Shown here piece by piece: positions 17,920 through 26,952 of a DNA stretch of 64,000 nt (positions are counted from its first letter, which is position 1; every line of letters begins with the position of its first letter). The notes beneath the pieces were generated by a model that was not told where the DNA came from, ran no database searches, and saw only the letters and a list, made by a program, of their open reading frames with translations. Source of the stretch: CANKHA01 sp034668825 (GTDB lineage: Bacteria; Pseudomonadota; Alphaproteobacteria; Rhizobiales; Xanthobacteraceae). The DNA is taken from NCBI GenBank assembly GCA_034668825.1, contig JAXDOR010000134.1:1-64000 (forward strand). Direction: 5' to 3'. The position numbers and the translations under genes were made by a program.

Positions 17920-18674
17920 GGCGATCTCCAGCGGTTTAAGTGGCTTTCGATCTGCTGCATGACCGCATTGATGATGAGAATAAGCATGAAGACTACGACA
18001 ACGATGGCGATCATTTCGGAAATATTGCCTTTGGAATAGTATTGGGTGACCAGATATCCGACGCCGGCCCTTGCCTCGAAAAGCTCGGCAAGCAGCGCGC
18101 CCATGATCGATAGGCCCAAGCCAAGTTTCACCCCGGCAAAAACCGGAAGCACCATGCTCGGCAGGATCACCTTGGAAACGACGTGGAAGCGCGAAGCCAG
18201 CATCGACTGCGCGACTTTCATGTGAAACGGGTTGACCTCCCGCATGCCGACCAGGCTATTCAATAAAATTGGAAACAGCGCATGTAGCGCCGCATTGGCG
18301 ATTTTAGGCGGGATGCCGGTGCCGAAAACGATCAGCAGCACCGGGAGAAAAACGATTTTTGGAACGGAGTAGATCGCCAGGATGATCGGCGTGAGAAATT
18401 CGGTGGCGCCACGGTTCGCGCCTGCGGATACGCCGATGGCAATTCCCATGACCGCTGCGATCAAAAGTCCGCTGAGCGATTCGTAAAACGTAACACCGAG
18501 GTGTCCGTAAAAGCTTTTATTCGAGAGCAGGTCGATTCCCGACCACAGCACTGAGATAGGCGAGGGGAGAAATGGGTAAACTTGGTGGCCGAGAGAAAGC
18601 AGGGCGATCACCGCGACGACCGTCGCTGCCTGGATCGCCAATACTTGAGGTCTCGCCGATATTATCGAGGACAT
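17916..18674 (-). CDS. ABC transporter permease (nitrate/sulfonate/taurine type)
   Basis: 252-residue permease with six predicted transmembrane segments and an EAA-like loop (MKVAQSMLASRFHVVSKVILPSMVLPVF). It is distinct in sequence from the permease at 16371, so the transporter probably uses a heterodimer. It lies 70 bp downstream of the binding-protein gene at 18745 and is coupled to the ATPase gene through an ATGA overlap. Confidence 0.92.
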   Translation of the reverse strand: MSSIISARPQVLAIQAATVVAVIALLSLGHQVYPFLPSPISVLWSGIDLLSNKSFYGHLGVTFYESLSGLLIAAVMGIAIGVSAGANRGATEFLTPIILAIYSVPKIVFLPVLLIVFGTGIPPKIANAALHALFPILLNSLVGMREVNPFHMKVAQSMLASRFHVVSKVILPSMVLPVFAGVKLGLGLSIMGALLAELFEARAGVGYLVTQYYSKGNISEMIAIVVVVFMLILIINAVMQQIESHLNRWRSP

Positions 18675-18744
18675 TTTTGACGCTTACCGCGGAGCATGCC
18701 AACTCCTCCGCAAGATTTGCTGCGTGTCCCCGGATAGAGAGGGC

Positions 18745-19710
18745 TTAGGGCAGATAATTCTTGTCAACGACCTTGTCGTAGGAAGGCGCCTCCTTGAGGC
18801 CGCCGGATTCGAGAGCCTCCGCCACGGAGCCGGCGAAATCCTTTGCTTGCGGGGCGCCGATACGGAAGAAGCCCTTCGGCATCGCGGCAATGGTTTGTTT
18901 CATGGCTTGTTCGGCCGCGCCCATACCGGCTGCGCCCATCTTGGCGGCTTCTGCCGGATTTTTCTCGATGAACTCTCCGGCGCGGACCGATGCCTTGAGG
19001 AACTTGCGGACAGTATCGCCATTCGCCTGCACATAGGCGTCGCGCGCCGCCAGTGAACCTTGCTGGTAGTCTTTCAAATATTCGGAGATTTGGAAAAGGA
19101 TACGAGCCTCGCCGCGATCGACGAGACTATAGACGTCTGGCGCCGTGTGCCACGTCGCCTGTACGCGACCCGATTTGAGCGCGGTCCAACCGTCGCCGGC
19201 TGCGCCGACCGGAATCACCTCGGCTTGCCCTAATATCCCATTGGCCTGAAGAGCGGCGTTGAGGCCGGTATGCGAAACGCTGCCAGGGCGGGTAATTCCC
19301 ACTTTTTTGCCCGCAAGGTCCTTGACCGATTTGATCGGAGAATCCGGAGGGACGACGAACAGGATGCCGTAGGCCGGCGCGGTCCAGGCCGATATAATTT
19401 TCAAAGGCTCGCCGCGGCCGGCGGCAATGATCGCCGCGGTGGTGGCAACCATGCCGATATCCGCTGCCCCGCTTGCCACCGCTCGTACCACGTCTCCGCC
19501 GCCTGCGAAGTGAGTGATCTCCACCTCAAGGCCCTCGGCTTTGAATAGGCCGCCGTTGGCGGCAACGTATAGCGCGAGGTTGTCGAAGACTTCTTTAGTC
19601 GTGGAGGCAACCTTGACGCGAGTCAGCTCCGCCGCGACTGACATGCCGCTCAACGGGCTAAGGAGGCAAAGAAAAAGCGCAAATCTTTTCAGATAACGCA
19701 AAGACAGCAT
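18745..19710 (-). CDS. ABC transporter substrate-binding protein (NMT1/THI5-like)
   Basis: 321-residue periplasmic receptor of the SsuA/NrtA/ThiY class. The ATG at 19710 is preceded by GGGGAAA and begins a normal signal peptide (MLSLRYLKRFALFLCLL, cleavage near SVAAEL). An open frame upstream to 19779 is not needed. Conserved blocks include EITHFAGGGDVVRAVASGAADIG and KKVGITRPGSVSHTGLNAAL. It heads the importer operon running to 16371. A very similar binding protein is at 20963, on the other side of the cupin gene, so one importer may use both. Confidence 0.92.
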   Translation of the reverse strand: MLSLRYLKRFALFLCLLSPLSGMSVAAELTRVKVASTTKEVFDNLALYVAANGGLFKAEGLEVEITHFAGGGDVVRAVASGAADIGMVATTAAIIAAGRGEPLKIISAWTAPAYGILFVVPPDSPIKSVKDLAGKKVGITRPGSVSHTGLNAALQANGILGQAEVIPVGAAGDGWTALKSGRVQATWHTAPDVYSLVDRGEARILFQISEYLKDYQQGSLAARDAYVQANGDTVRKFLKASVRAGEFIEKNPAEAAKMGAAGMGAAEQAMKQTIAAMPKGFFRIGAPQAKDFAGSVAEALESGGLKEAPSYDKVVDKNYLP

Positions 19711-19843
19711 GACGTTTCCCCAGAACCAGCCTGCATTCTTGGTTTTGATATTGATATTGCATTTCCCGGGACCTGTCACGCCGAGGGCGGCTCGTTGCGC
19801 CGGGCGGCGAAGTTAGGGCATGCTGCCGTGCCGGGAGGCTGAA

Positions 19844-20926
19844 ATGAACGTCGCCGTGGAACCCAAATTGTTGCTCGATCCCTATCTGTCCTGGGCTCAG
19901 CAGCAAGCCGTTCCTATTATCGAAGACTTCGGCGTCAACTTGCTAAAAGTTCCGACCGCGCCCTGGGCACGCTTTGGCGTAGATGGCGGCATTGTCCACC
20001 TCAAAGGCCGTGGCGATTTCATTTCCATCTTCGTGTTGGACCTGCCGCCGGGCGGGAAGACGGAGCCGCAACGGCACCTCTTCGAGGAGGTGATTTATGT
20101 GCTGTCCGGCCATGGCAGCACCGTCGTCGAGACCGAAGGCGGTCGGCACAGCTTTGAATGGGGTCCCAAGAGTCTCTTTGCTCTTCCGCTGAATGCGACA
20201 TATCGCCACTTCAACAGTAGCGGGCAGGAACGGGTGCGGCTTGCTTCAACCAACAACCTCTCGGCGATGCTCAATCTGTTCCATAACGAAGCCTTCGTCT
20301 TCAATAATCCTTATAATTTCAATGAGCGGCAGGGCTCGCCGGGATTTTTCACCGGCGAAGGCAATTACATTCCGGTGCGACCCGGCCGTAATATGTGGGA
20401 GACGAATTTTGTCCCCGATCTCTCCGCATTTGAATTGAAAACCTGGAACGAACGCGGGGCAGGCGGATCGAACATCATATTCATTCTCGCCGATGGCACG
20501 ATGCACGCCCATTCGTCGGAGATGCCGGTTGGTACTTACAAGAAGGCGCACCGCCACGGCGCCGACTTTCACGTCTTTGCGGTCCACGGCGACGGCTATT
20601 CGCTGCTTTGGTACGATGGCGACAAAGAGTTCGTCCGCATCGACTGGGAGCATGGCGTTGTATTTGCTCCGCCGGACGGGATGTATCACCAGCATTTCAC
20701 GACGTCGGCTACGTCGGCGCGTTATCTCGCGATCGCCATGGGCAGCCTGCGGTACCCGTTCACGACCGACAAGCGCAAGGTGTTCATGGGCGTGGACGTC
20801 AATGTCCGCGACGGCGGCTGCCAGATCGAATACGAGGATCAGGACCCGCGCATTCATCAAATCTATCTGGCGGAAATTGCCAAGCACGGTGTCACCTCAG
20901 GCATGGGAAAATTCATCAAGGGATGA
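19844..20926 (+). CDS. Two-domain cupin protein (bicupin), function unknown
   Basis: 360-residue protein with two cupin barrels. The first has H78 and E81/E82 (QRHLFEEVIYVLSGHG). The second has H236, H238 and H243 (KKAHRHGADFHVFAVHG) with H282 and H284 (YHQHF), a plausible metal site. The start ATG follows GGGAGG. The fold is shared with gentisate dioxygenase and other cupin dioxygenases, but I cannot confirm a ring-cleaving role. It is flanked by two related ABC binding proteins. A close paralogue at 46850 shares the DPYLxW opening and the blocks EMPVGTYKKAHRH and GVDGxIVHxKGRGD. Confidence 0.85.
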   Translation: MNVAVEPKLLLDPYLSWAQQQAVPIIEDFGVNLLKVPTAPWARFGVDGGIVHLKGRGDFISIFVLDLPPGGKTEPQRHLFEEVIYVLSGHGSTVVETEGGRHSFEWGPKSLFALPLNATYRHFNSSGQERVRLASTNNLSAMLNLFHNEAFVFNNPYNFNERQGSPGFFTGEGNYIPVRPGRNMWETNFVPDLSAFELKTWNERGAGGSNIIFILADGTMHAHSSEMPVGTYKKAHRHGADFHVFAVHGDGYSLLWYDGDKEFVRIDWEHGVVFAPPDGMYHQHFTTSATSARYLAIAMGSLRYPFTTDKRKVFMGVDVNVRDGGCQIEYEDQDPRIHQIYLAEIAKHGVTSGMGKFIKG

Positions 20927-20962
20927 CTGCGGGGCGACAACCGCTGGCGATAACATTGGGGG

Positions 20963-21937
20963 ATGGAGATGGCCTTATCGGTCCTGATTACTCGACGCGC
21001 TGCGGTGGCCGGTCTCGCGGCGGTCTCCTTATACCGCCCCGCTGATGCTGCAGACGCAACGCGGATAAAGTTCGCATCGACCAACCGCGAACTGTTCGAC
21101 AACCTCCCGCTTTACGTCGCCGCTGGCGGCGGCATGTTCAAAGCTGAAAACCTTGACGTTGAAATCACACATTTTGCCGGCGGTGGCGATGTGGTCCGCG
21201 CCGTCGTAAGCGCTGTTGCCGACATGGGAATGGTTGGGACCAGCTCGGCCATCATTGCCGCGGGCAAAGGCGAGCCGCTGAAAATCATTTCGGCCTGGAC
21301 CGCCCCGGCCTATGGAATCGTCTGGATCGTTCCCACGGATTCTCCGATCAAAACCGTCAAAGACCTTGCCGGAAAGAAGGTTGGCATCACACGCCCCGGA
21401 AGCATCACGCATACGGGCATGCTCGCGGCGCTGCGCGCCAACGACTTGGTGGGGCAGGTTGAGCTCGTTCCGGTCGGCGGGCCCGGCGATGGCTGGGCGA
21501 TGCTGAAAGCCGGGCGCGTGCAAGCGACCCACCATACGGCGCCAGACGTTTATAACCTCGTTGACCGTGGCGAAGCGCGCATCCTTTTCCAGACCTCGGA
21601 CTATCTGAAAGATTACCAGCAAGGCGTTGTTGCAGCGCTGGAACCTTATTTGCAAAAGAATGCAGAGACGGCGCGCCGCTTCCTTCGTGCTATCAAAGCC
21701 GCCGATGATTTCATCGCGCAGAAACCCGATGAAGCCGCAAAACTCGGTTCCAAGGGAATGGAAATTCCCGAGCACCGTTTCCACGAAACGATTGTCAAAG
21801 CGCCCGCGGGGTTCTTCCGTGTCGGAGTGCCCGAAAAGGCGAATTTCGACGGCTCGATGACCGAGGCCATGGTAGCGGGCGCACTTAAGGAAGCGCCCGC
21901 TTATGACAAGATCGTCGATCGCAGCTTCTTGCCATAA
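20963..21937 (+). CDS. ABC transporter substrate-binding protein (NMT1/THI5-like)
   Basis: 324-residue periplasmic receptor, paralogous to the one at 18745-19710 (shared EITHFAGGGDVVRA, LKIISAWTAPAYGI and KDLAGKKVGITRPGS). The N-terminus reads ITRRAAVAGLAAVSL, a twin-arginine-like export signal, unlike the Sec-type signal of its paralogue. The start may be the ATG at 20963 or the one at 20969; the latter has better spacing from GGGGG. It follows the cupin gene by 36 bp in the same direction and has no own permease, so it probably shares the importer at 16371-18674. Confidence 0.9.
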   Translation: MEMALSVLITRRAAVAGLAAVSLYRPADAADATRIKFASTNRELFDNLPLYVAAGGGMFKAENLDVEITHFAGGGDVVRAVVSAVADMGMVGTSSAIIAAGKGEPLKIISAWTAPAYGIVWIVPTDSPIKTVKDLAGKKVGITRPGSITHTGMLAALRANDLVGQVELVPVGGPGDGWAMLKAGRVQATHHTAPDVYNLVDRGEARILFQTSDYLKDYQQGVVAALEPYLQKNAETARRFLRAIKAADDFIAQKPDEAAKLGSKGMEIPEHRFHETIVKAPAGFFRVGVPEKANFDGSMTEAMVAGALKEAPAYDKIVDRSFLP

Positions 21938-21999
21938 ACGTAGTTCGTCAAAACTAGATCAGCTTGAACGCGAGCAACTCCGAAAGCTGCACGTCTATT

Positions 22000-22995
22000 T
22001 CAAAGCGCCTTTCGTTCGCGCTCTACAGCCGTGCCCAGCAACTCCAGCGCTTCGATGACCGAGATCGGATCGGCGATGCCTTGTCCGGCGATGTCGAAGG
22101 CGGAACCATGGCCGACGCTGCTGAAAAGCACCTCGGTGCCGATCGCCATCGCGGCGGAGCGATGCGGGCTCACCAGCTTGATCGGGATATGCCCCTGGTC
22201 ATGGTACATCGCGAGGTAGCCGCTATGCCGGCGCTGCGCCAAAAGCACATCGGCGCCGATGGGACCGTCCGCCTGCACGCCACGCTGACGCAAGCGCTCG
22301 ACAGCCGGTGTGGTGATGTGCTCATCGTCGTCGCCAAACAGGCCGCCCTCACCCGCGTGCGGGTTGATACCGAACACGCCGATGCTTGGATTTTCGATAC
22401 CCAAGCGCTTGAGCGTTTCGGCCATTGCCAGCCCCGCCGAGACGATCAACTCCGGCGTGAGCCTGTCGATAGCATCGCGCAGCCCCTCATGCAGAGTGAC
22501 GTGGCAAATTCGCAATCCTGCGGCGACAAGCATGAGATAGACGGCCTCGGGCTTGCGGCCGGTCAGCTCGGCGAGCAGACCTGGATAGCCGGTGAAGGGA
22601 ATGCCCGCCGAATTGATCGCAGTCTCGGAATGCGGACAGGCGACAACGGCACTCGCGGCGCCGGATCGCACGAGATCGACGGCGCGGCGGACATAGGCGA
22701 CGGTCGCGCGTCCGGCCAAAGGATCGACCAATCCAGGCTGAAAGCTTGCCGACGGAAGGCTTTGCTCCGAAACATAGCCGATGCCCTGACGATCATTTTC
22801 TTTTTCTTCCAAGCGCACTAGCGGCAAATCTATAGCGCAGCGGGAATGGTAGTCGCGGATAACGAACTCGTCTCCCACGAGGATCGGCTCCAGCGCGCCG
22901 CTACGTGCAAACACGGCAGCGGCCTTGACCGCGATCTCCGGTCCGATGCCGTTGGGGTCGCCGATCGATACTGCAATTCGCACGGGACGGCGCAT
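22000..22995 (-). CDS. tphB: PdxA-family dihydrodiol dehydrogenase, TphB-like
   Basis: 331-residue metal-dependent dehydrogenase of the PdxA family. In terephthalate operons, TphB oxidatively decarboxylates the cis-dihydrodiol of terephthalate to protocatechuate with NAD+. The three metal-binding histidines are present: H169 (VTLHEGL), H213 (NPHAGE) and H265 (MYHDQGHIPIK). It is the last gene of the unit tphC-A2-A3-B and starts 12 bp after the A3 stop. True PdxA (vitamin B6 synthesis) is the alternative, but the fixed neighbourhood makes TphB far more likely. Confidence 0.85.
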   Translation of the reverse strand: MRRPVRIAVSIGDPNGIGPEIAVKAAAVFARSGALEPILVGDEFVIRDYHSRCAIDLPLVRLEEKENDRQGIGYVSEQSLPSASFQPGLVDPLAGRATVAYVRRAVDLVRSGAASAVVACPHSETAINSAGIPFTGYPGLLAELTGRKPEAVYLMLVAAGLRICHVTLHEGLRDAIDRLTPELIVSAGLAMAETLKRLGIENPSIGVFGINPHAGEGGLFGDDDEHITTPAVERLRQRGVQADGPIGADVLLAQRRHSGYLAMYHDQGHIPIKLVSPHRSAAMAIGTEVLFSSVGHGSAFDIAGQGIADPISVIEALELLGTAVERERKAL

Positions 22996-23006
22996 GCTTG
23001 CGATGC

Positions 23007-23480
23007 CTAAAGCGGAAGGGCCATGAGAGTGTCGATCACCGAGCTATCGCACACGGCAACCTTCTTCGTCAGCTTCAGCTTGCCGCCTTCGATCCGGTAG
23101 CTGTCGAAATAGCAGCCGGTGGCGAAAATGTCCGTTTGTCCGTCGTGCATGATGCGAACCACGATGAAAGGCGTCTCGCTTTCCGCCTCGGCGCCGCCGT
23201 TGGCCAGGATCGTGGGAATGCCGACGATATGCCGGTAGCTTTGCCGTTCATAAATATTAGCCTCGCGTAACGCCGCGACGCGATCGACCAGCATGCCTTT
23301 CGAATCGGCATAGATGATGCCGGCTTCAAAGCCGCGTTTGTGGTTTTCGGCCGTGGTGACCTTGTAGAAGCAATCGTCCGCGAAGAAATCCGGCCAGTTT
23401 TCGAGTTCATTGTTGTCGATGCAGCGGATGTAATCCGCCTGCAAACGGAGAATGCCTTCGAGCGTGATCGTCTCGCTCAT
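23007..23480 (-). CDS. tphA3: Terephthalate 1,2-dioxygenase beta subunit, TphA3-like
   Basis: 157-residue NTF2-fold structural subunit of the oxygenase. The C-terminal block AVCDSSVIDTLMALPL and the central ALREANIYERQSYRHIVGIP agree closely with the TphA3 sequence I know from Comamonas. The start is the ATG at 23480, one codon from the alpha-subunit stop at 23483. An upstream extension of the same frame to 23747 lies inside the alpha gene and is not real. It pairs with TphA2 to form the hexameric oxygenase. Confidence 0.9.
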   Translation of the reverse strand: MSETITLEGILRLQADYIRCIDNNELENWPDFFADDCFYKVTTAENHKRGFEAGIIYADSKGMLVDRVAALREANIYERQSYRHIVGIPTILANGGAEAESETPFIVVRIMHDGQTDIFATGCYFDSYRIEGGKLKLTKKVAVCDSSVIDTLMALPL

Positions 23481-23482
23481 TC

Positions 23483-24724
23483 TCAAATTCCCATATAGCC
23501 GCGATAGGCTTTCCAGAAGCCGCGCACGGACGCTTCCGTCGCACGCGTATCCTCCGACGAGGTGCTGTCGCCGCCCATTTCGACAATCGCGCTCTCGCCT
23601 GCAGCGCTGGCGACGCCGCGCTGCACGAAACCGCCCACCGCGCCGTCTTCCATCGAAATATAGCCCGCGGGTCCGATCAGGTTCGCCTGTTTCAGCCGCA
23701 TCCGCCGCATCTCCGGCGTATCGTCGGCAAATCCCAGATAGGTCCAATGCAGCATGGTCGACTGCACGCCCTTCGGCAGCACCTGACGCACCGCCAGGCT
23801 GTTGAGATGCTGCTGCAGAACGAAGCCGGGAAACACCGTCAAAATCTGCATCACCACGCCATCGCCGAACTCGTCCTTCGCGGCGACGAGGCTGGGATCG
23901 GCCAGCTTGTAGTTCTCTTTTTCCGACCGCAGTTTCTGCTCTGAATATTCAGCGTTTACCGCGGCGGGGTCCGCCATGGCGTAGCTGACATGATGTCCGC
24001 CGCCCGGCGCCACGATGAGACCGCCCTTCTGCGAAAGCCTATTGATGCGAAAAGTGGTGAAGAAGAGATGCAAGAGGCTCGCGTGGTAGCTGTCCTTGAC
24101 GTTCTCGAAATAGAGCTTCCAGTTATTCGGCAGTGCTTGAGCGAACCGGCCGATGACGGCGACGGGCTTACAGAGCACACGCTCGATCCGCTTCGCGATC
24201 TCCTCGCCGAGATAGTCCCGGATCGGCGGCGCGTCGCCGCTGAGGCTTCCAAAGATCAGGCCGGAGAAACGCGCAACGCGTAATTTCCGCGGCCCGTGCT
24301 CTTCGCGACGGAAGGTTTTCGGCATGCCGCCCTTGCCGCCGACGCCGCGTTCGAAGGCAACGCCCTTCAGGTTGCCTTGGAGATCATAATTCCAGGAATG
24401 ATAAACGCAGGTGATATCGCGACCATTGCCTTCGTTATCGAGGCAGAGCATCGCCCCCTTATGCGCGCAACGATTCTCGAAGGCGTAGATTTGCCCGTCG
24501 AGATCGCGTGTCACGACGACGGGCATTGAACCGGCGAAGGTGGTGCGAAAGTCGCCCGGATTGGGTATCTCAGCTTCGAGGCACAGATAGTTCCAAACCG
24601 GCCCCTCATAGACGCGCCGCTGTTCCTGTTCGTAGACCTCGGACGACTGATAGATCCAGAACGGAACGCGTGTCAGCATTCCTTCGGGCCAAGACGATGG
24701 CTGTTGAGCAGCAGGCGCAACCAC
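23483..24724 (-). CDS. tphA2: Terephthalate 1,2-dioxygenase alpha subunit, TphA2-like
   Basis: 413 residues, the same length I recall for Comamonas TphA2, and with long matching blocks (VWNYLCLEAEIP, GDFRTTFAGS, FENVKDSYHASLLH, GPAGYISMEDGAVGGFVQRG). It dihydroxylates terephthalate to a cis-dihydrodiol. The Rieske ligands are C86, H88, C106 and H109 (CAHKG, CVYHSW). The mononuclear iron site is D211, H214 and H219. The start is a GTG with AAGGA upstream. The reductase TphA1, normally the last gene of such operons, is missing here. Confidence 0.92.
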   Translation of the reverse strand: MVAPAAQQPSSWPEGMLTRVPFWIYQSSEVYEQEQRRVYEGPVWNYLCLEAEIPNPGDFRTTFAGSMPVVVTRDLDGQIYAFENRCAHKGAMLCLDNEGNGRDITCVYHSWNYDLQGNLKGVAFERGVGGKGGMPKTFRREEHGPRKLRVARFSGLIFGSLSGDAPPIRDYLGEEIAKRIERVLCKPVAVIGRFAQALPNNWKLYFENVKDSYHASLLHLFFTTFRINRLSQKGGLIVAPGGGHHVSYAMADPAAVNAEYSEQKLRSEKENYKLADPSLVAAKDEFGDGVVMQILTVFPGFVLQQHLNSLAVRQVLPKGVQSTMLHWTYLGFADDTPEMRRMRLKQANLIGPAGYISMEDGAVGGFVQRGVASAAGESAIVEMGGDSTSSEDTRATEASVRGFWKAYRGYMGI

Positions 24725-24777
24725 AGACGAAGTTCCTTCTTACAACGAGACGGAAACCTTGATACTACCGATACGCA

Positions 24778-25755
24778 TTATTCCAACGTCATGTTGGCTG
24801 CCTTGATAACCGCGGCGTAGCTTTCCCGCTCTTCTTTCATGAATGTAGCCATCTGCTCTGGGCTGCTGCCCCAAGGGGCGACGGCAAGATTGAGAAAGTT
24901 TTTACGAATCTCCGGATTTCGAAGGCTATCGAGAACGTCCTGATTGATCTTGGCCACGACGCTGGCCGGGGTATTGGGAGGAGCAACGAGGCCGAACCAA
25001 GTCAATGACTGAAAATCCGGCAGGCCCGATTCCGCGATGGATGGTACATCCGGCAACGTCGGCGTCCGGCGCAGACTCGCCACGCCCAGGATCTTCAATT
25101 TTCCTTCGCGATGCAGTGGAAGAGACGATCCCAGATTGTCGAACATGATGTCGACATGACCGCCGATCAGGTCGTTCAAGGCCGGCGCCGATCCCTTATA
25201 CGGAATATGAACTAGTTTGATTCCGGCCTTCATCTCGAACATGCTGGTGGCCAGATGCGATGTCGTGCCGACGCCCTGCGATGCGTAATTTAATTTGCCG
25301 GGGTTCTCCTTCGCCTCTTTGATCAATGCTGCAATGGATCCGGCCTTAAACTGCGGGCTGACCGCCAAGACATTCGGAGTCGATGCAAGAATCGTGATGG
25401 GAACAAAGCGGGTTGGATCGTAAGTCAGGCTTTTGTAAAGACTCTGATTGATCGCGAGCGGACCAGGGGGGCTGGCAAGCAGCGTGTAACCATCGGGATT
25501 CGCTCGCGCGACGTATTCAGCGCCCAGATTCCCGCCGGCACCGGCGCGATTTTCTATGATAACCGGGCGGCCCCACTTCGCCTGAAGGTCGCCTGCGATC
25601 ATTCTCGGCAAAACGTCGGCCGTTCCGCCCGCAGGATAGGGCACGACAATCGTTACAGGTGACGCGGGATAGTTTTCCGCAGCAGAGCTTGGCTGCGCTA
25701 CTAGGCTGGTCCAAGTCACAAGAGCCGCGGCAATAACCGACCTGATCAGAAACAT
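24778..25755 (-). CDS. tphC: TctC-family terephthalate-binding protein, TphC-like
   Basis: 325-residue periplasmic receptor. The ATG at 25755 follows GGAGG exactly as expected; an in-frame TTG at 25767 falls within that site. The signal peptide ends near PSSAAEN. The mature start SPVTIVVPYPAGGTADVLPRMIA has the classical Bug ligand loop. It is the first gene of the terephthalate operon, as TphC is in Comamonas, and is divergent from the IclR regulator with strong operators between. The TctA-TctB fusion at 26953 is the likely permease. Confidence 0.87.
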   Translation of the reverse strand: MFLIRSVIAAALVTWTSLVAQPSSAAENYPASPVTIVVPYPAGGTADVLPRMIAGDLQAKWGRPVIIENRAGAGGNLGAEYVARANPDGYTLLASPPGPLAINQSLYKSLTYDPTRFVPITILASTPNVLAVSPQFKAGSIAALIKEAKENPGKLNYASQGVGTTSHLATSMFEMKAGIKLVHIPYKGSAPALNDLIGGHVDIMFDNLGSSLPLHREGKLKILGVASLRRTPTLPDVPSIAESGLPDFQSLTWFGLVAPPNTPASVVAKINQDVLDSLRNPEIRKNFLNLAVAPWGSSPEQMATFMKEERESYAAVIKAANMTLE

Positions 25756-25808
25756 GCGTTCCTCCAATCGCGGAGCGGTCTAAGCCGCTTCCGCTGCCCA
25801 ATAGAGTT

Positions 25809-25842
25809 GTTCGCATATCGCACAGACATGCGCTATACGAAC
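25809..25842. promoter_or_regulatory. Probable IclR-type operator between tphC and tphR
   Basis: A dyad with 14-nt arms lies at 25809-25822 and 25829-25842: GTTCGCATATCGCA against the reverse complement GTTCGTATAGCGCA, 12 of 14 matching. The left arm GTTCGCATATCGCAC closely resembles the 15-bp PcaR box of Pseudomonas putida as I recall it (GTTCGATAATCGCAC). The divergent regulator is of the same PcaR/PobR/TphR class, so this is its likely binding site. Confidence 0.7.
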
Positions 25843-25894
25843 CACCGTCGAGTAGCGCTTGGAGCTGGAGTGAGTCAACAGCGTCAAAGTTGAT

Positions 25895-25909
25895 GTTCGA
25901 AACGCGAAC
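25895..25909. promoter_or_regulatory. Second GTTCG/CGAAC dyad, possible autoregulatory site of tphR
   Basis: GTTCG-AAACG-CGAAC is a perfect 5-bp inverted repeat 20 bp upstream of the IclR start at 25929. It uses the same outer half-sites as the larger dyad at 25809-25842. It may let the regulator repress its own gene. Confidence 0.5.
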
Positions 25910-25928
25910 ACACGTGAGGTATCAGGCG

Positions 25929-26705
25929 ATGAAACGAAACAAGGACCCCGCCAGCGATGATCGCGAGCTCGTGGCCGGCTGCATCAAGGGACTCAAAGTC
26001 ATCGAAGCATTCGATGCGGCGCATCCACGGCTGACATTGACGGACGCCGCGCGCATGACGGGGTTGAGCCGAGCGGCGGCCCGCCGCTACCTGCTGACGC
26101 TGCTGAGGCATGGATACGTGGAGTCTGACGGAAAGTTCTTTCGGCTGACTCCGCGCGTCCTTCGGTTGGGATATGCTTATCTCGCGTCAATTCCGCTTCC
26201 AGAACTGGCGCAGCCGATACTTAACAAGATAGCTGACCGGACAGGGGAGGCTGCCTCTGTCGCAATCCTGGATGCGGACGAGATCGTCTTCATCGCCCGC
26301 GCCGCACCGCAACGGATCATGACGATCAGAACCAGCGTCGGTACGCGACGGCCAGCCTATTGCACGGCAATGGGCCGTGTTTTGCTCTCCGGCTTGGCGG
26401 AAAGCGAGCTCTCGCACTTCTTCAAACGTGTCAAGCTACAGCGGCTTACGGCGAAAACGATCGTCGAGAAGTCCAAGTTACAAGGCCTGATCGCCAAGGC
26501 GCGCGAACAAGGCTATGCGATTGTCGATGAGGAACTCGAACTCGGCTTGCGAACGATTGCCGCCCCGCTGCATGACTCCCGCGGTGTCATTACCGCCTCG
26601 CTGAGCATCAGTTTGCAATCGGCGCGAATGACACCGGCGGAAATGACGAGGGAATTGCTCGCGATACTTCAGGAAAGCTGCCGCCTGCTTTCCGCGACGT
26701 TGTGA
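25929..26705 (+). CDS. tphR: IclR-family regulator of the terephthalate operon, TphR/PcaR-like
   Basis: 258-residue regulator. The N-terminal winged helix-turn-helix covers about residues 15-75 (LTLTDAARMTGLSRAAARRYLLTLLRHGY). The C-terminal IclR effector domain carries GRVLLSGL and EQGYAIVDEELELGLRTIAAPL, typical of the PcaR/PobR/TphR branch that senses aromatic acids. I choose the ATG at 25929, with GAGGT eight bases upstream, over a TTG at 25890. It is divergent from tphC. The symbol rests on context and class; the effector is probably terephthalate or protocatechuate. Confidence 0.82.
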   Translation: MKRNKDPASDDRELVAGCIKGLKVIEAFDAAHPRLTLTDAARMTGLSRAAARRYLLTLLRHGYVESDGKFFRLTPRVLRLGYAYLASIPLPELAQPILNKIADRTGEAASVAILDADEIVFIARAAPQRIMTIRTSVGTRRPAYCTAMGRVLLSGLAESELSHFFKRVKLQRLTAKTIVEKSKLQGLIAKAREQGYAIVDEELELGLRTIAAPLHDSRGVITASLSISLQSARMTPAEMTRELLAILQESCRLLSATL

Positions 26706-26952
26706 ACCATAATGCGCCGAGGGCCCGAAACTCCAACCAGACGTTATGGGCTGCCAGAACGCACGCGCAGAGATATTCCGTTGCGGCTCATCGCCTATGT
26801 CACGTCCGGCAATTGTTGTGATACGTTTGCATCCGGTGGATATCGGGTTGAAAACGTCCGGTGTCCACCCGCTCGCATTACGCGGGAGAAAGCACAGGAC
26901 TAAGCGGCACCGTCTCTTACATCGCATGTGACGGCTAGCAGACATCGGGGGT

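Noticed and set aside
26706..26952. Possible small gene between tphR and the permease
   Set aside because: Frames of about 60 codons exist but show no ribosome-binding site, no conserved motif and shadow-like composition.
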